From Deinococcus sp. QL22 (lineage in GTDB: Bacteria > Deinococcota > Deinococci > Deinococcales > Deinococcaceae), in the NCBI RefSeq assembly GCF_023370075.1, contig NZ_CP097149.1, positions 2,044,001-2,108,000 on the forward strand: 64,000 nucleotides of DNA. The letters run 5' to 3'. The notes below the pieces were generated by a model. The model made no database searches and was not told the origin of the DNA. It worked only from the letters and a program-made list of their open reading frames with translations. The position numbers were made by a program, and so were the translations under genes. The stretch's first letter is position 1. Each line of letters begins with the position of its first letter. Shown here piece after piece: positions 35,850-44,204 of this stretch.

Positions 35850-36335
35850 ATGACCCAGACCGAATCTGCTCCCACGTTGCTGACGCCCACAACCTTACTG
35901 GCCCACTGGCAGGGCCACCGCCGTCTCACCCGCCGCGTCATCGAGGCGTTCCCCGAAGATCAACTGTTTAGCTTTAGCGTGGGCGGAATGCGTCCGTTTG
36001 GCGTGCTGGCGTGGGAAGTGGTGACGATCTCTACTTACCTGATGAATGCGCTGCACACCGATCAATGGGGCGCGGAAACCATGAGCCGCGAGCCAAAGCC
36101 GCAGGAACGCACGGCGCTGCTGGCCGAGTGGGACGCACTGACCGCCCGCCTGGATGCCGAGCTTCCCGGCACGTCGTCCGTGCTTCTGACCACCGAAAAA
36201 GACTTGCCTTTTGGCCGCCAGACAGCCACCGCTGCCGCTTTTTACATGATCGACAACGAGGTGCATCACCGGGGGCAGGGCTACGTGTATCTGCGGGCGT
36301 TGGGAATCGAGCCGCCACCGTTCTACGTGCGCTGA
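35850..36335 (+). CDS. DinB-family protein inserted in the urease cluster
   Basis: A 161-residue four-helix protein of the DinB/YfiT fold: LLAHWQGHRRLTRRVIEAFP, FGVLAWEVVTISTYLMNAL and DNEVHHRGQGYVYLRALGIE, with His residues near 137-138 that could bind a metal. DinB-like proteins are numerous in Deinococcus and include thiol transferases; this one's substrate is unknown. AGGAGG lies six bases before ATG 35850. It is on the opposite strand from the surrounding urease genes, head to head with ureG and tail to tail with ureF. Confidence 0.85.
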   Translation: MTQTESAPTLLTPTTLLAHWQGHRRLTRRVIEAFPEDQLFSFSVGGMRPFGVLAWEVVTISTYLMNALHTDQWGAETMSREPKPQERTALLAEWDALTARLDAELPGTSSVLLTTEKDLPFGRQTATAAAFYMIDNEVHHRGQGYVYLRALGIEPPPFYVR

Positions 36336-36353
36336 GTTACCGTGCGCTGAAAC

Positions 36354-36998
36354 TTACGTCTGAAACAGCCGACTCTCTAGCCCTGCCTGCTCACTGGCGG
36401 CAATATCGAGAAGCGGAGAGAAGCCGCCCAGATCATCAGGCGTGGCGTGCAGCGCGGCCTCAATGCAGGCCTGCGCTGCGTCCTCTGCCAGCCGTGCGGC
36501 CCGTTGCGCGTCCAGCCCGCCCAGTTTCATCAGCCGGGTGGCCGAAGTCACGCGCCCCAGGAGCCACGCACTGACATACGCGGCCACCGCATCGGCCTGA
36601 GTCACACCCAGCGCGGCGGAAATGACCCCAAAACTGGTGGCGTGGTGGCGCGTAACGGGCAAGTCAGCCAACTCCTGCGGCCAGAGGTGCAGCGCGGCGC
36701 GGCGCAAGTTGGCCCCGACGCGCAGGCTGGCTTCACGCGGCCCCTGTACCAGCTTCAGATGGGTCAAGAGCGCGTCCAGATCGACCAGTTCAGCGGGCGT
36801 GGCGGCCCAGGCCAGGGCGCAGGCGGGCGCGTCCTGCCTTCCCCAGCCGTGTGCCAATTGCCCGCACAGGAAGGCGTTGAGGTCTGTGGCTGTGCGAATC
36901 TCGCCTCGCACCGTCAGGGTTTCCAGGCCGTCGCTGAAGGCATACGCTCCGGTGGGAAAGGCTGAATCGGAGAGTTGCAGGAGCCTCAGCAGACTCAC
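36354..36998 (-). CDS. ureF: Urease accessory protein UreF
   Basis: A 214-residue helical protein, part of the UreDFG nickel-insertion complex and thought to regulate the UreG GTPase. Family text is LLQLSDSAFPTGAYAFSDGL at the N-terminus, RVGANLRRAALHLWPQELAD and the C-terminal LMKLGGLDAQRAARLAEDAA. The start overlaps the ureE stop by four bases (ATGA). It is the final gene of the long ureAB-ureC-...-ureF block and ends 18 bases from the convergent DinB stop. Confidence 0.92.
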   Translation of the reverse strand: MSLLRLLQLSDSAFPTGAYAFSDGLETLTVRGEIRTATDLNAFLCGQLAHGWGRQDAPACALAWAATPAELVDLDALLTHLKLVQGPREASLRVGANLRRAALHLWPQELADLPVTRHHATSFGVISAALGVTQADAVAAYVSAWLLGRVTSATRLMKLGGLDAQRAARLAEDAAQACIEAALHATPDDLGGFSPLLDIAASEQAGLESRLFQT

Positions 36999-37435
36999 GC
37001 TTCATGCTCCCAACTGCTGCGCCCCAAGAAGGGCCGGGTCTGGCGGAAAAACGGCACGCCCAACCGGGTCAGCAGCAGTTCTATCGGCGCGTCCCACAGC
37101 ACCAGAAACACCACCTGGTCTTCCAACTCAGCCTCTACGAAATCGCGGTGCAAGTTGCCCACCGCGTGCGCGACTCTGGCGGCCTCGGCCATGCTGCGCG
37201 GGGCAACGGCGGCCACCTCTTCCGGCGCGGCGGCCACCACGTAGGTTACGCCGCCGATGCTGTCCAGTACGCTTCCGGGAACCAAAATGGTGCCTGTAGC
37301 AAAAGCCAGTTTCAGTTCCACGCCGTCTGGGGCGGTCAGGCGGCGGCGCACCCGGCGGCGGTCCAGGGCAGTCATCGGCACGGCAACGGTGTGAACTGAA
37401 GCTGCCGCCAATTCGGCTTCCTCGCTCGCCAACAC
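36995..37435 (-). CDS. ureE: Urease accessory protein UreE
   Basis: A 146-residue nickel chaperone. The N-terminal part has RRVRRRLTAPDGVELKLAFA and VLDSIGGVTYVV-like text, and the C-terminal metal-binding domain has RVAHAVGNLHRDFVEAELED and LLLTRLGVPFFRQTRPFLG, with the conserved His in GNLH. The His-rich tail of some UreE proteins is missing. The start is taken at GTG 37435, 26 bases after hypB, but no ribosome site is seen and the true start could be downstream. It overlaps ureF by four bases. Confidence 0.88.
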   Translation of the reverse strand: MLASEEAELAAASVHTVAVPMTALDRRRVRRRLTAPDGVELKLAFATGTILVPGSVLDSIGGVTYVVAAAPEEVAAVAPRSMAEAARVAHAVGNLHRDFVEAELEDQVVFLVLWDAPIELLLTRLGVPFFRQTRPFLGRSSWEHEA

Positions 37436-37461
37436 CTTGCGGCGTAATCCGGTCAGGCGGG

Positions 37462-38124
37462 TCAGGGCTGCTCGCCCCGCACAAACTCAAACCAGGGCTC
37501 CAGCCCCACGCCCCGTTTGCTGCTCAGCTCGATCACCCGCACGCCGGGCCGGGCGCGGTCTATGTTCTCGCGGCAGAGGCTCAGGTCAAATTCCACCGCC
37601 TCGGCAATGTCCATTTTGGTGATCACCACCACGTCGGCGGTATTGAACATGGTCGGATATTTCAGCGGCTTGTCCTCGCCCTCGGTGGTCGAAATCAACA
37701 CCACTCTTGCCGCCTCGCCCAGATCGTAGGAGCTGGGGCAAACCAGATTGCCCACGTTTTCCAGGAACAGTACGTCCAGCGCGGCCAAATCGAAGTGCGG
37801 GAGGATGGTCTGCACCATGCTGGCGTCAAGGTGGCAAATGGTTCCGGTAACGATCTGTTCGGCCTGTGCGCCCCACTGCCTCAGCCGGGCCGCGTCGTTG
37901 TCGGTGGCGAGGTCGCCTACTGCCACTGCCATCCCGATTTGCCTCCGCAGGTCTTGCAACGTCCGCTCCAGCAGCGCCGTTTTGCCCGCGCCGGGGCTGG
38001 ACACCAGGTTGATGGCCCGCACGCCAGCCTCGGCAAAGGTGCGGCGGTTTTCGGCGGCCACACGGTCATTGTCCTTCAGGATGTTCTGGCGCACGGCCAC
38101 GATTCGGGGAGTCATCACAGTCAT
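37462..38124 (-). CDS. hypB: Nickel-insertion GTPase HypB
   Basis: A 220-residue GTPase. Motifs are the P-loop NLVSSPGAGKTALLERTLQD, the segment GTICHLDASMVQTIL, ENVGNLVCPSSYDLGE and ITKMDIAE. HypB normally supplies nickel to [NiFe] hydrogenase, but no hydrogenase gene is in the window; in some bacteria (Helicobacter) HypA/HypB also serve urease, and the position inside the urease block fits that. The N-terminal His-rich or CxxCGC nickel-binding segment is absent. AAGGAG lies seven bases before ATG 38124. Confidence 0.92.
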   Translation of the reverse strand: MTVMTPRIVAVRQNILKDNDRVAAENRRTFAEAGVRAINLVSSPGAGKTALLERTLQDLRRQIGMAVAVGDLATDNDAARLRQWGAQAEQIVTGTICHLDASMVQTILPHFDLAALDVLFLENVGNLVCPSSYDLGEAARVVLISTTEGEDKPLKYPTMFNTADVVVITKMDIAEAVEFDLSLCRENIDRARPGVRVIELSSKRGVGLEPWFEFVRGEQP

Positions 38125-38148
38125 AGTTCTCCTTCAGTCCAATTCCAG

Positions 38149-38490
38149 TCAGTCCAGTTCCAGCTCGTCCAACTCCAGTTCATCGCCCTGAAGCAGCGTG
38201 GGCGTGGGCAAATCGCAGACCGGGCAGCGCAGGCCGCGCCGCAACTCCAATTCGACGGGGCCGTGCGTGGGGCAGTCTCCGACACCCGGCACAAACACGA
38301 TGCTCAGGCATGCGCCCTCTAGTGGCGTCCCCTCGGCAGCGGCGGGAAAGGCGGCCTGCAACGCCTCCGGCACCACTGCCGACCATTGCCCGATCCGCAC
38401 CGTCAGCGCCGAAACGCGCCCGCCGCCGTGTTCCAGCATGGTTTCGGTCGCAACGGCAATCAGGGAAAGGGCGATGGAAGCTTCGTGCAT
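38149..38490 (-). CDS. hypA: Nickel metallochaperone HypA with altered zinc site
   Basis: A 113-residue protein that starts MHEASIALSLI, keeping the MHE nickel site. The zinc site usually has two CxxC pairs; here the first reads CPTH and the second CPVC, so one Cys is replaced by His. The C-terminus ends in the repeated ELDELELD, encoded by a degenerate TCCAG/TCCAA-rich DNA stretch at 38135-38185. It is partnered with hypB 24 bases downstream and probably delivers nickel for urease. Confidence 0.88.
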   Translation of the reverse strand: MHEASIALSLIAVATETMLEHGGGRVSALTVRIGQWSAVVPEALQAAFPAAAEGTPLEGACLSIVFVPGVGDCPTHGPVELELRRGLRCPVCDLPTPTLLQGDELELDELELD

Positions 38491-38494
38491 GGGC

Positions 38495-38935
38495 TCAGGT
38501 CAGGCTGCCAGAGAGGGGAGATTCAGGGTCAGCCGCACTCTCCTTGAGATCAGCCAGAGCCTGGACGTACTTATCGAGAATGGTGTCAGGAACAGCCGCT
38601 CCATGAAAATTCCCGACGGCCCTTGCCTCTTCAAGCCTATCGAGTGTTTCCAGCAACACCGAATGATCTTGCTGAGGAAAACGCTCCGGTAATTGACAGA
38701 GGACAGGCACAGCCACAAAGGTCGCCGGATAGATCGTTCCCTGATCCTCTATTTCCGCCAGGATGTTTTCAAACAATGGAATCTGGTCATTCGTATAGAA
38801 ACCTTCGGCGGTCAGCATCCAGTCGTAGTCTCCCGGCCCTTCCACAACGACTCGCTCCAGCCATTCGACAAGGCGGGGACTGTGATGGGCACTGTGGGCC
38901 AGTAGGTTTAATTCTTGCTCAGTAAAAATAGACAT
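38495..38935 (-). CDS. Hypothetical protein between ureC and hypA
   Basis: A 146-residue soluble, acidic protein (MSIFTEQELNLLAHSAHHSP, EWLERVVVEGPGDYDWMLTA, LLETLDRLEEARAVGNFHGA). No family recognised. ATG 38935 is chosen as it lies 13 bases after ureC; an upstream in-frame start would overlap ureC. The stop is four bases before hypA, so it is part of the urease transcript. Composition is somewhat less GC-rich than the neighbouring accessory genes. A role in urease is inferred from position only. Confidence 0.7.
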   Translation of the reverse strand: MSIFTEQELNLLAHSAHHSPRLVEWLERVVVEGPGDYDWMLTAEGFYTNDQIPLFENILAEIEDQGTIYPATFVAVPVLCQLPERFPQQDHSVLLETLDRLEEARAVGNFHGAAVPDTILDKYVQALADLKESAADPESPLSGSLT

Positions 38936-38948
38936 GTGTTTGTTTACC

Positions 38949-40655
38949 TCAGAACAGGAAATACTTCTGCGCCAGCGGCAGTTCGTCCAGCGGTTCACAC
39001 GTTGCCAGTTCGCCGTCTACGCGCACTTCATAGGTTTCGGGATTCACGTCTATCTGCGGCGTTCCAGCATTCAGAATCATGTCTTTTTTGCCGATGGTGC
39101 GCGTGTTGGCTACGGCGCTGTAGCGGCGGCCCACATCCGGCAGATTGCCTAGTTCCAGACTGATGCCCGACACGAAATGCAGGCAGGTGGCGTCCATTCC
39201 GCCCCCGTGCGCGGCAAACATGGGGCGCGGATACACGGGCTGCGGCGTGGGAATACTGGCGTTGGCGTCGCCCATCTGCGCGGCCACCACCAGACCGCCC
39301 TTGATGATCATGGCCGTTTTTGCGCCGAAAAAGGCCGGGTTCCACAGCACCAGATCGGCCAGTTTGCCCACTTCGATGCTGCCGACTTCGTGGGCGATGC
39401 CGTGTGCAATGGCTGGATTGATGGTGTATTTGGCGATATAGCGCCGGGCGCGGAAGTTGTCGGCCCGCCCGTCTGGAGCGAGTGCGCCGCGCTGAAGCTT
39501 CATCTTGTGCGCTGTCTGCCACGTCCGGGTAATCACCTCGCCCACCCGCCCCATCGCCTGAGAATCGCTGCTCATCATCGAAAAAACGCCCAGGTCGTGC
39601 AGCACGTCTTCGGCGGCAATGGTTTCGGGCCGAATCCGGCTCTCGGCAAAGCTCACGTCTTCGGGAATGCGCGGGCTGAGGTGGTGACAGACCATCAGCA
39701 TATCCAGATGCTCGTGGATGGTATTGACCGTAAACGGCATGGTGGGATTCGTGCTGGACGGCAACACGTTGGGCAGGCCCGCCACCCGGATGATGTCGGG
39801 CGCGTGGCCGCCGCCTGCACCCTCGGTATGAAAGGTGTGAATGGTGCGGCCCGCGAAGGCCCGGATGCTGTCTTCCACAAAGCCCGATTCATTCAGGGTA
39901 TCGGTGTGGATGGCGACCTGCACATCAAATTCCTCGGCCACACTGAGGGCGGCGTGGATGGCGGCGGGCGTGGTGCCCCAGTCCTCGTGCAGCTTCAGGC
40001 CCAGCGCTCCGGCCCGAATCTGCTCAGCCAGCGGTTCCTGCGTGCTGGCGTTGCCCTTGCCCAGCAGCCCAAAGTTAAGCGGCAGGCCGTCTAACGCCTC
40101 CAACATGCGGTGCAGGTGCCATTCACCCGGCGTGCAGGTGGTGGCGCTTGTACCCGCCGTCGGTCCGGTGCCGCCACCGATCATGGTGGTCACCCCCGAT
40201 TCCAGCGCCGTCCAACACTGCTGCGGCGCAATGAAATGAATATGGGTATCCACGCCGCCCGCCGTCAGAATGTGGCCCTCACCCGCAATAATTTCGGTGC
40301 TGGCCCCGATGGTCAAGCCCGCCGTGACGCCGTCCTGCGTCCCCGGATTGCCTGCCTTGCCAATCGCGTTAATACGCCCATTCTTCACGCCCACATCGGC
40401 CTTGATGACGCCCCAGTGATCCAGAAGAATGGCGTTGGTAATCACCAGATCCGGCACATTCGGGTCGCTGCGGGTGGCGGTGCTGCTCTGGCCGAGGCCG
40501 TCACGAATGACCTTGCCGCCGCCAAATTTCACTTCTTCCCCGTAGGTAGTCAGGTCGCGCTCAATTTCAATCAGCAGTTGCGTGTCGCCCAGCCGCACCC
40601 GGTCTCCGGTGGTGGGGCCGTACAGGTCGGCGTAGGCCTTGCGGGAAATCTTCAT
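38949..40655 (-). CDS. ureC: Urease alpha subunit UreC
   Basis: The 568-residue catalytic subunit, hydrolysing urea to ammonia and carbamate at a dinuclear nickel site. Seen are the metal-binding [14 protein letters not shown], the lysine that is carbamylated in [33 protein letters not shown], and the flap region [20 protein letters not shown]. Length is standard. The start overlaps the ureAB stop by four bases (ATGA at 40652-40655). Accessory genes follow on the same strand. Confidence 0.97.
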   Translation of the reverse strand: MKISRKAYADLYGPTTGDRVRLGDTQLLIEIERDLTTYGEEVKFGGGKVIRDGLGQSSTATRSDPNVPDLVITNAILLDHWGVIKADVGVKNGRINAIGKAGNPGTQDGVTAGLTIGASTEIIAGEGHILTAGGVDTHIHFIAPQQCWTALESGVTTMIGGGTGPTAGTSATTCTPGEWHLHRMLEALDGLPLNFGLLGKGNASTQEPLAEQIRAGALGLKLHEDWGTTPAAIHAALSVAEEFDVQVAIHTDTLNESGFVEDSIRAFAGRTIHTFHTEGAGGGHAPDIIRVAGLPNVLPSSTNPTMPFTVNTIHEHLDMLMVCHHLSPRIPEDVSFAESRIRPETIAAEDVLHDLGVFSMMSSDSQAMGRVGEVITRTWQTAHKMKLQRGALAPDGRADNFRARRYIAKYTINPAIAHGIAHEVGSIEVGKLADLVLWNPAFFGAKTAMIIKGGLVVAAQMGDANASIPTPQPVYPRPMFAAHGGGMDATCLHFVSGISLELGNLPDVGRRYSAVANTRTIGKKDMILNAGTPQIDVNPETYEVRVDGELATCEPLDELPLAQKYFLF

Positions 40656-41332
40656 TCTGCCCCCCTGAATCCGCCCGATTTGGCCCGCTCCGGCGCCCCC
40701 TCCCGCTGCTCTTCCAAGTCGCCGCTCACCAGTGCGTTCATGCCGTACACGGTGCGGGTTCCGCCCAGTGGCACGGCTTCCACTTCCCGTTCCTCGCCGG
40801 GTTCAAAGCGCACAGCGGTTCCAGCCGGAATGTTCAGGCGCATGCCATACGCGGCGGCCCGGTCAAAGCTGAGGGCGGCGTTCACCTCAAAAAAATGAAA
40901 ATGGCTGCCCACCTGAATCGGGCGGTCGGCGGTGTTAGCCACCATCAGCACGGTCACGGGTTTGCCCGCGTTCAACTCGATTTCGCCGTCTTCCAACAAA
41001 TATTCCCCCGCCACCACCGCACTCCTGCCGCCGCGAATCGGGTCATGAATGGTCACCAACTTGGTGCCGTCAGGGAAAGTGCCTTCCACCTGAATATCGT
41101 GGATCAGGTCGGGCACGCCGTCCATCACGTCATCCGGCGTCAGCAGCGTCGTGCCCCAGCCCATCAGGTCTTCCACGCGCCGCCCGTCGCGGATGCCTTC
41201 CAACACTTCCGCTGTGATGTAGGCCACCGCTTCCGGATGGTTGAGTTTCAGGCCACGTGCCCTGCGCCTGCGGGCCACTTCAGCCGCCGTAAAAATCAAC
41301 AGTTTGTCGCGTTCGCGTTCGGTCAGTTTCAC
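40652..41332 (-). CDS. ureAB: Fused urease gamma-beta subunit
   Basis: A 226-residue fusion. Residues 1-100 are the gamma subunit ([40 protein letters not shown]) and residues ~105-226 the beta subunit ([20 protein letters not shown], then [20 protein letters not shown]). Such fusions are known in Helicobacter and some other bacteria. GTG 41332 is chosen because AAGGAG lies nine bases upstream and the family begins VKLT/MKLT. It is the first gene of the urease block and divergent from a TrmB-type regulator. Confidence 0.95.
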   Translation of the reverse strand: MKLTERERDKLLIFTAAEVARRRRARGLKLNHPEAVAYITAEVLEGIRDGRRVEDLMGWGTTLLTPDDVMDGVPDLIHDIQVEGTFPDGTKLVTIHDPIRGGRSAVVAGEYLLEDGEIELNAGKPVTVLMVANTADRPIQVGSHFHFFEVNAALSFDRAAAYGMRLNIPAGTAVRFEPGEEREVEAVPLGGTRTVYGMNALVSGDLEEQREGAPERAKSGGFRGAE

Positions 41333-41388
41333 GCAGGCTCTCCTTGGGAAAAATAAGTCTGTAGACGTCAGCTTATGCCGCCGCGCCT

Positions 41389-41470
41389 GCATCTTGTTGC
41401 CGTGTTTCTAAGCAGGATGCAGCCAATTGGTGACGATGCAGAGCAATGCACCATTTCTGCAACTTGTTGT
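41389..41470. promoter_or_regulatory. Two operator-like sites between ureAB and the TrmB-type gene
   Basis: GCATCTTGTTGC (41389-41400) and GCAACTTGTTGT (41459-41470) are near-identical, each one base away from the palindrome GCAAC-NN-GTTGC. They are 70 bases apart in the divergent intergenic region, where a regulator controlling the urease operon could bind. Confidence 0.45.
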
Positions 41471-41583
41471 ATTTCATCTGGCAGACATGTTGCATACGCT
41501 CAAAGATCAAACTGGCTTCCCCTACAACCTGTCTGCGTTCGTGTCGGGTGTAGGTCGCCGCCATCCTTTATGCTGACTCTCAG

Positions 41584-42267
41584 ATGAGCGCCGTGATTCA
41601 CCTCCAAGCGTTGGGCCTGACCGAATACGAGGCCCGCGCCTATACCGCGTTGCTGGCGCTGGGCCGGGCTGTGCCTGCCCGTGTTGCGCGGCAAGCGGGC
41701 ATTCCTCGCCCCAAGATTTACGAAACGCTGGAACGCTTGGAGGGGCGTGGGCTGGCGGCCAAAGTGGGCCAGAATCCGCTGGAATACGCCCCCCTCAGCG
41801 CCCGTGAGTATTTGGCCCGCTCGCGCCGATCCTTCGATGACCGCCTCAGTGCCCTAGACCGTGATCTGTCTCGCCTTGCCCCCGATCCAGCCCCCGAAGC
41901 CGTGTATCACCTGTACGGCGAGGCTGCCATTCGCAGCCTGTGCGAAGACTTGACCCTGAATGCCCGCCGCAGCGTCTACATGGCTGGAGACGCGGTGCTG
42001 GCCGACCGCCTAGAGCGCCTGACTCCACGCGGCGTCGAGCTTCACCGTACGGTTCTGACCGCCCTGCCCAGCATTGCCGCCGCCGGACAACAGGCCTTCT
42101 TGTTGGCCCGCGACGGCGAGGCGGCGCTGGTGGCGCACTTTATAGAAGAGGGCGGTGTCGGTGACGCGCACGGCGTGCATACCCACAATCCGGTCATCAT
42201 CCACCTGATCGAGGGCTACGTGCGTTTGGCCGCTCAGCACAGGGTTTCTGCGCCGCCTGCGCCCTAG
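41584..42267 (+). CDS. TrmB-family transcriptional regulator
   Basis: A 227-residue protein with an N-terminal winged helix typical of TrmB: LQALGLTEYEARAYTALLAL, RVARQAGIPRPKIYETLERL, EGRGLAAKVGQNPLEYAPL. A coiled segment follows, then a phospholipase-D-like ligand domain (ARRSVYMAGDAVLADRLERL). TrmB proteins usually respond to small metabolites such as sugars. It is transcribed divergently from ureAB with two operator-like palindromes between them, so control of urease is a reasonable inference. Confidence 0.88.
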   Translation: MSAVIHLQALGLTEYEARAYTALLALGRAVPARVARQAGIPRPKIYETLERLEGRGLAAKVGQNPLEYAPLSAREYLARSRRSFDDRLSALDRDLSRLAPDPAPEAVYHLYGEAAIRSLCEDLTLNARRSVYMAGDAVLADRLERLTPRGVELHRTVLTALPSIAAAGQQAFLLARDGEAALVAHFIEEGGVGDAHGVHTHNPVIIHLIEGYVRLAAQHRVSAPPAP

Positions 42268-42291
42268 GCGGAATGCGGTTTACGCCAGTGG

Positions 42292-42320
42292 TTGACAAGT
42301 TGAGGACTCGCTGTTAACCT
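42292..42320 (+). promoter_or_regulatory. Promoter of tRNA-Ala
   Basis: TTGACA at 42292-42297 and TAACCT at 42315-42320 are spaced by 17 bases, about 48 bases before the tRNA. Confidence 0.75.
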
Positions 42321-42368
42321 AGCTGAGCCTTGAGAGCGGCACAAGAGGCGAGCAAGAGAATACGGTGA

Positions 42369-42444
<76 letters not shown>

Positions 42445-42500
42445 AAGTCGGCCCCGCCCAACAGCGGGGCACCTTTTATCCCTACCGAAATGATTGTCCC

Positions 42501-42509
42501 TGCTAGAAT
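42501..42509 (+). promoter_or_regulatory. Extended -10 promoter element before tRNA-CAT
   Basis: TGCTAGAAT is a TG-n-TAnnnT extended -10 about 20 bases before the next tRNA, suggesting it has its own promoter. Confidence 0.5.
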
Positions 42510-42529
42510 GGCAGTCGGCACCACCCCAA

Positions 42530-42606
<77 letters not shown>

Positions 42607-42614
42607 AGACCTTT

Positions 42615-42640
42615 AAACCTCGTCATAGACGGGGTTTTTT
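42615..42640 (+). terminator. Terminator after tRNA-CAT
   Basis: AAACCTCGTC pairs with GACGGGGTTT followed by a T run. Confidence 0.8.
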
Positions 42641-43120
42641 GTGTTTGTACCAAGCACCTGCATTCGGCTCGGCTGGCAGTGATCGTTTGTTGCCTACTCC
42701 TTTCCCCTGCCTCTCTTTCTAGCAGTTCTGGGGTTCCGATATTTCAAGTCTGGCCCGCGTCTTCGCCCCGTATTAGCCGAGCAATGTGGCCCCGCCCCAA
42801 CTTGCTGCTTTTCCGGTCTGGTCTAGGCTGTCGTGGGCATGACAGAGACAATAGCGGGCGATATGCCGTGCTTTTCCGGTGGTTACCGCGCCCCCTGCGG
42901 CCAGCACTTTGGCTGTCGCTTCGCCTACTCTGGTGCTGGCAAAGCTGGGTTGCTCGCGCAGCTTGAGCCCCCGCTCGGCGTTGTGCTGCACAGCTTTGGG
43001 GCTGTCCAGATGCGCATACTTTATGGTGGCTTTGTGTATAGGCCTGACCCACCGCGCCAAAGGTGCCGGGCCGAATCGGTTAAGCCATTCTTCGGTCTCA
43101 AGAGAGGGAGGGAAGCATAT
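42641..43120. other. About 480 bp without a supported intact gene
   Basis: No well-supported coding sequence on either strand. The right half of the minus strand can be read as a fragment resembling the C-terminal end of a tyrosine recombinase (see 42960-43100); the left half shows nothing recognisable. Confidence 0.5.
42960..43100 (-). pseudogene. Possible remnant of a tyrosine recombinase C-terminus
   Basis: The minus-strand reading RWVRPIHKATIKYAHLDSPK followed by AVQHNAERG resembles the end of phage-type integrases, where an ATT-x-x-YAHL segment carries the catalytic Tyr. No upstream catalytic domain is present in any frame, and the next frame text is not integrase-like. It lies ~400 bases from tRNA genes, a usual integration site. 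This is a weak call based on a short match. Confidence 0.25.
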
Positions 43121-43152
43121 AAAAAACCCCCACATTCTGCTAAGCGGGAGTT
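43121..43152 (-). terminator. Terminator of the arginase gene
   Basis: On the minus strand ACTCCCGC pairs with GTGGGGGT and continues into six T residues. It lies 33 bases after the arginase stop. Confidence 0.75.
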
Positions 43153-43184
43153 CAAGAGATTGGAATTGCAGAGGCTGGCTGCTC

Positions 43185-44084
43185 CTACAAAATCCGTTGC
43201 CCCAGCAGGCTCGCCGCCATGCTCACCATCACCTCGGCGGTCTGGTTCCGCACGTCCAGCACGGGATTGACCTCTACGATATCCATGCTGGTCACGCGGC
43301 CCGAATCCGATAGGAGTTCCATCAGCAGGTGGCCTTCGCGGTAGGTCAGGCCGCCGGGAACAGGGGTGCCCACGCCAGGGGCCACGCTGGGATCGAGGGC
43401 GTCGGCGTCGAAGGAGACGTGGAGACGGGCCGTATCCGAGAGGCGCTCCTGCGTCTCTGCCACAATCCGCGTGATGCCCAATTGGTCTACATCTTTCATG
43501 GTGTAGGCCTTGATTCCGGCCTCGCGCAGCAAGTCACGTTCGAATCGGTCTACGCTGCGAATGCCGATCATCACGATGTCTTCGGGGCGCAGGTTCCAAC
43601 CGCCGCCCAAGCCCACCAAGTTGGGATCGCCCTGCCCGGTCAGGTGCGCCACCGGCATCCCATGAATATTGCCGCTGGGACTGCTACTGGGCGTGTTGTA
43701 GTCGGTATGCGCGTCTACCCAGATCAGGCCCATGCGCGTGCCTGCCGCGTTTCCGCGCAGCGCATTGCCCGTGACTGTGCCCATGCTGACCGAATGATCA
43801 CCGCCCAATGTCAGCGGAAACACGTCGTCTGGCAGGGCCGCCAAGCGCTCGGCAGTGGTGCGGCAAGCCTGCACAATCGGGTCTAGAAACACCAATCCGC
43901 TTTCGATGTGTTTGTCCATCGCTTCGGGAATGGCGACTGGCACGTCTCCGAGGTCGTGAACCGTGTGCCCCAACTCGCGCAGCGTGCGCGACAGGTGAGC
44001 ATTACGCAGGGCTGAAGCGCCCATGTCCACACCCCGGCGACCCGCGCCCAAATCCATCGGAATACCCAAAATAGACACATTCAT
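43185..44084 (-). CDS. rocF: Arginase
   Basis: A 299-residue manganese enzyme hydrolysing arginine to ornithine and urea. Metal-binding motifs are LTLGGDHSVSMGTV, LIWVDAHTDYNTPSSSPSGN and VSFDADALDPSVAPGVGTP. The SPSGNIHG text distinguishes it from agmatinases. It lies within 2 kb of the urease operon, whose substrate is its product, though on a separate transcript with its own terminator. TGAATATTCA and ATATTCA repeats at 44178-44199 upstream resemble arginine-repressor half sites. Confidence 0.95.
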   Translation of the reverse strand: MNVSILGIPMDLGAGRRGVDMGASALRNAHLSRTLRELGHTVHDLGDVPVAIPEAMDKHIESGLVFLDPIVQACRTTAERLAALPDDVFPLTLGGDHSVSMGTVTGNALRGNAAGTRMGLIWVDAHTDYNTPSSSPSGNIHGMPVAHLTGQGDPNLVGLGGGWNLRPEDIVMIGIRSVDRFERDLLREAGIKAYTMKDVDQLGITRIVAETQERLSDTARLHVSFDADALDPSVAPGVGTPVPGGLTYREGHLLMELLSDSGRVTSMDIVEVNPVLDVRNQTAEVMVSMAASLLGQRIL

Positions 44085-44177
44085 ACAGACCAGCTTAGAG
44101 CCTGGCAGGGACTATGCCTTGCGTCTGCAACAATATTTTCGGCACCTGGGGCTGAATGAGGTGCAGGACGCAGGGAC

Positions 44178-44199
44178 TGAATATTCAGGTGTATATTCA
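44178..44199. promoter_or_regulatory. TGAATATTCA/ATATTCA repeats upstream of arginase
   Basis: A perfect 10-bp palindrome TGAATATTCA is followed 5 bases later by TATATTCA. TGAAT/ATTCA half sites are those of ArgR/AhrC operators, although the 18-bp spacing of the classical box is not exact. Confidence 0.35.
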
Positions 44200-44204
44200 T
44201 GAGC

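Noticed and set aside
38135..38190. A CRISPR-like or satellite array in the hypA end
   Set aside because: The TCCAG/TCCAA units are degenerate, too short and coding.
41373..41564. A 63-codon frame upstream of ureAB
   Set aside because: It covers the operator-like sites, has no start signal and no recognisable features.
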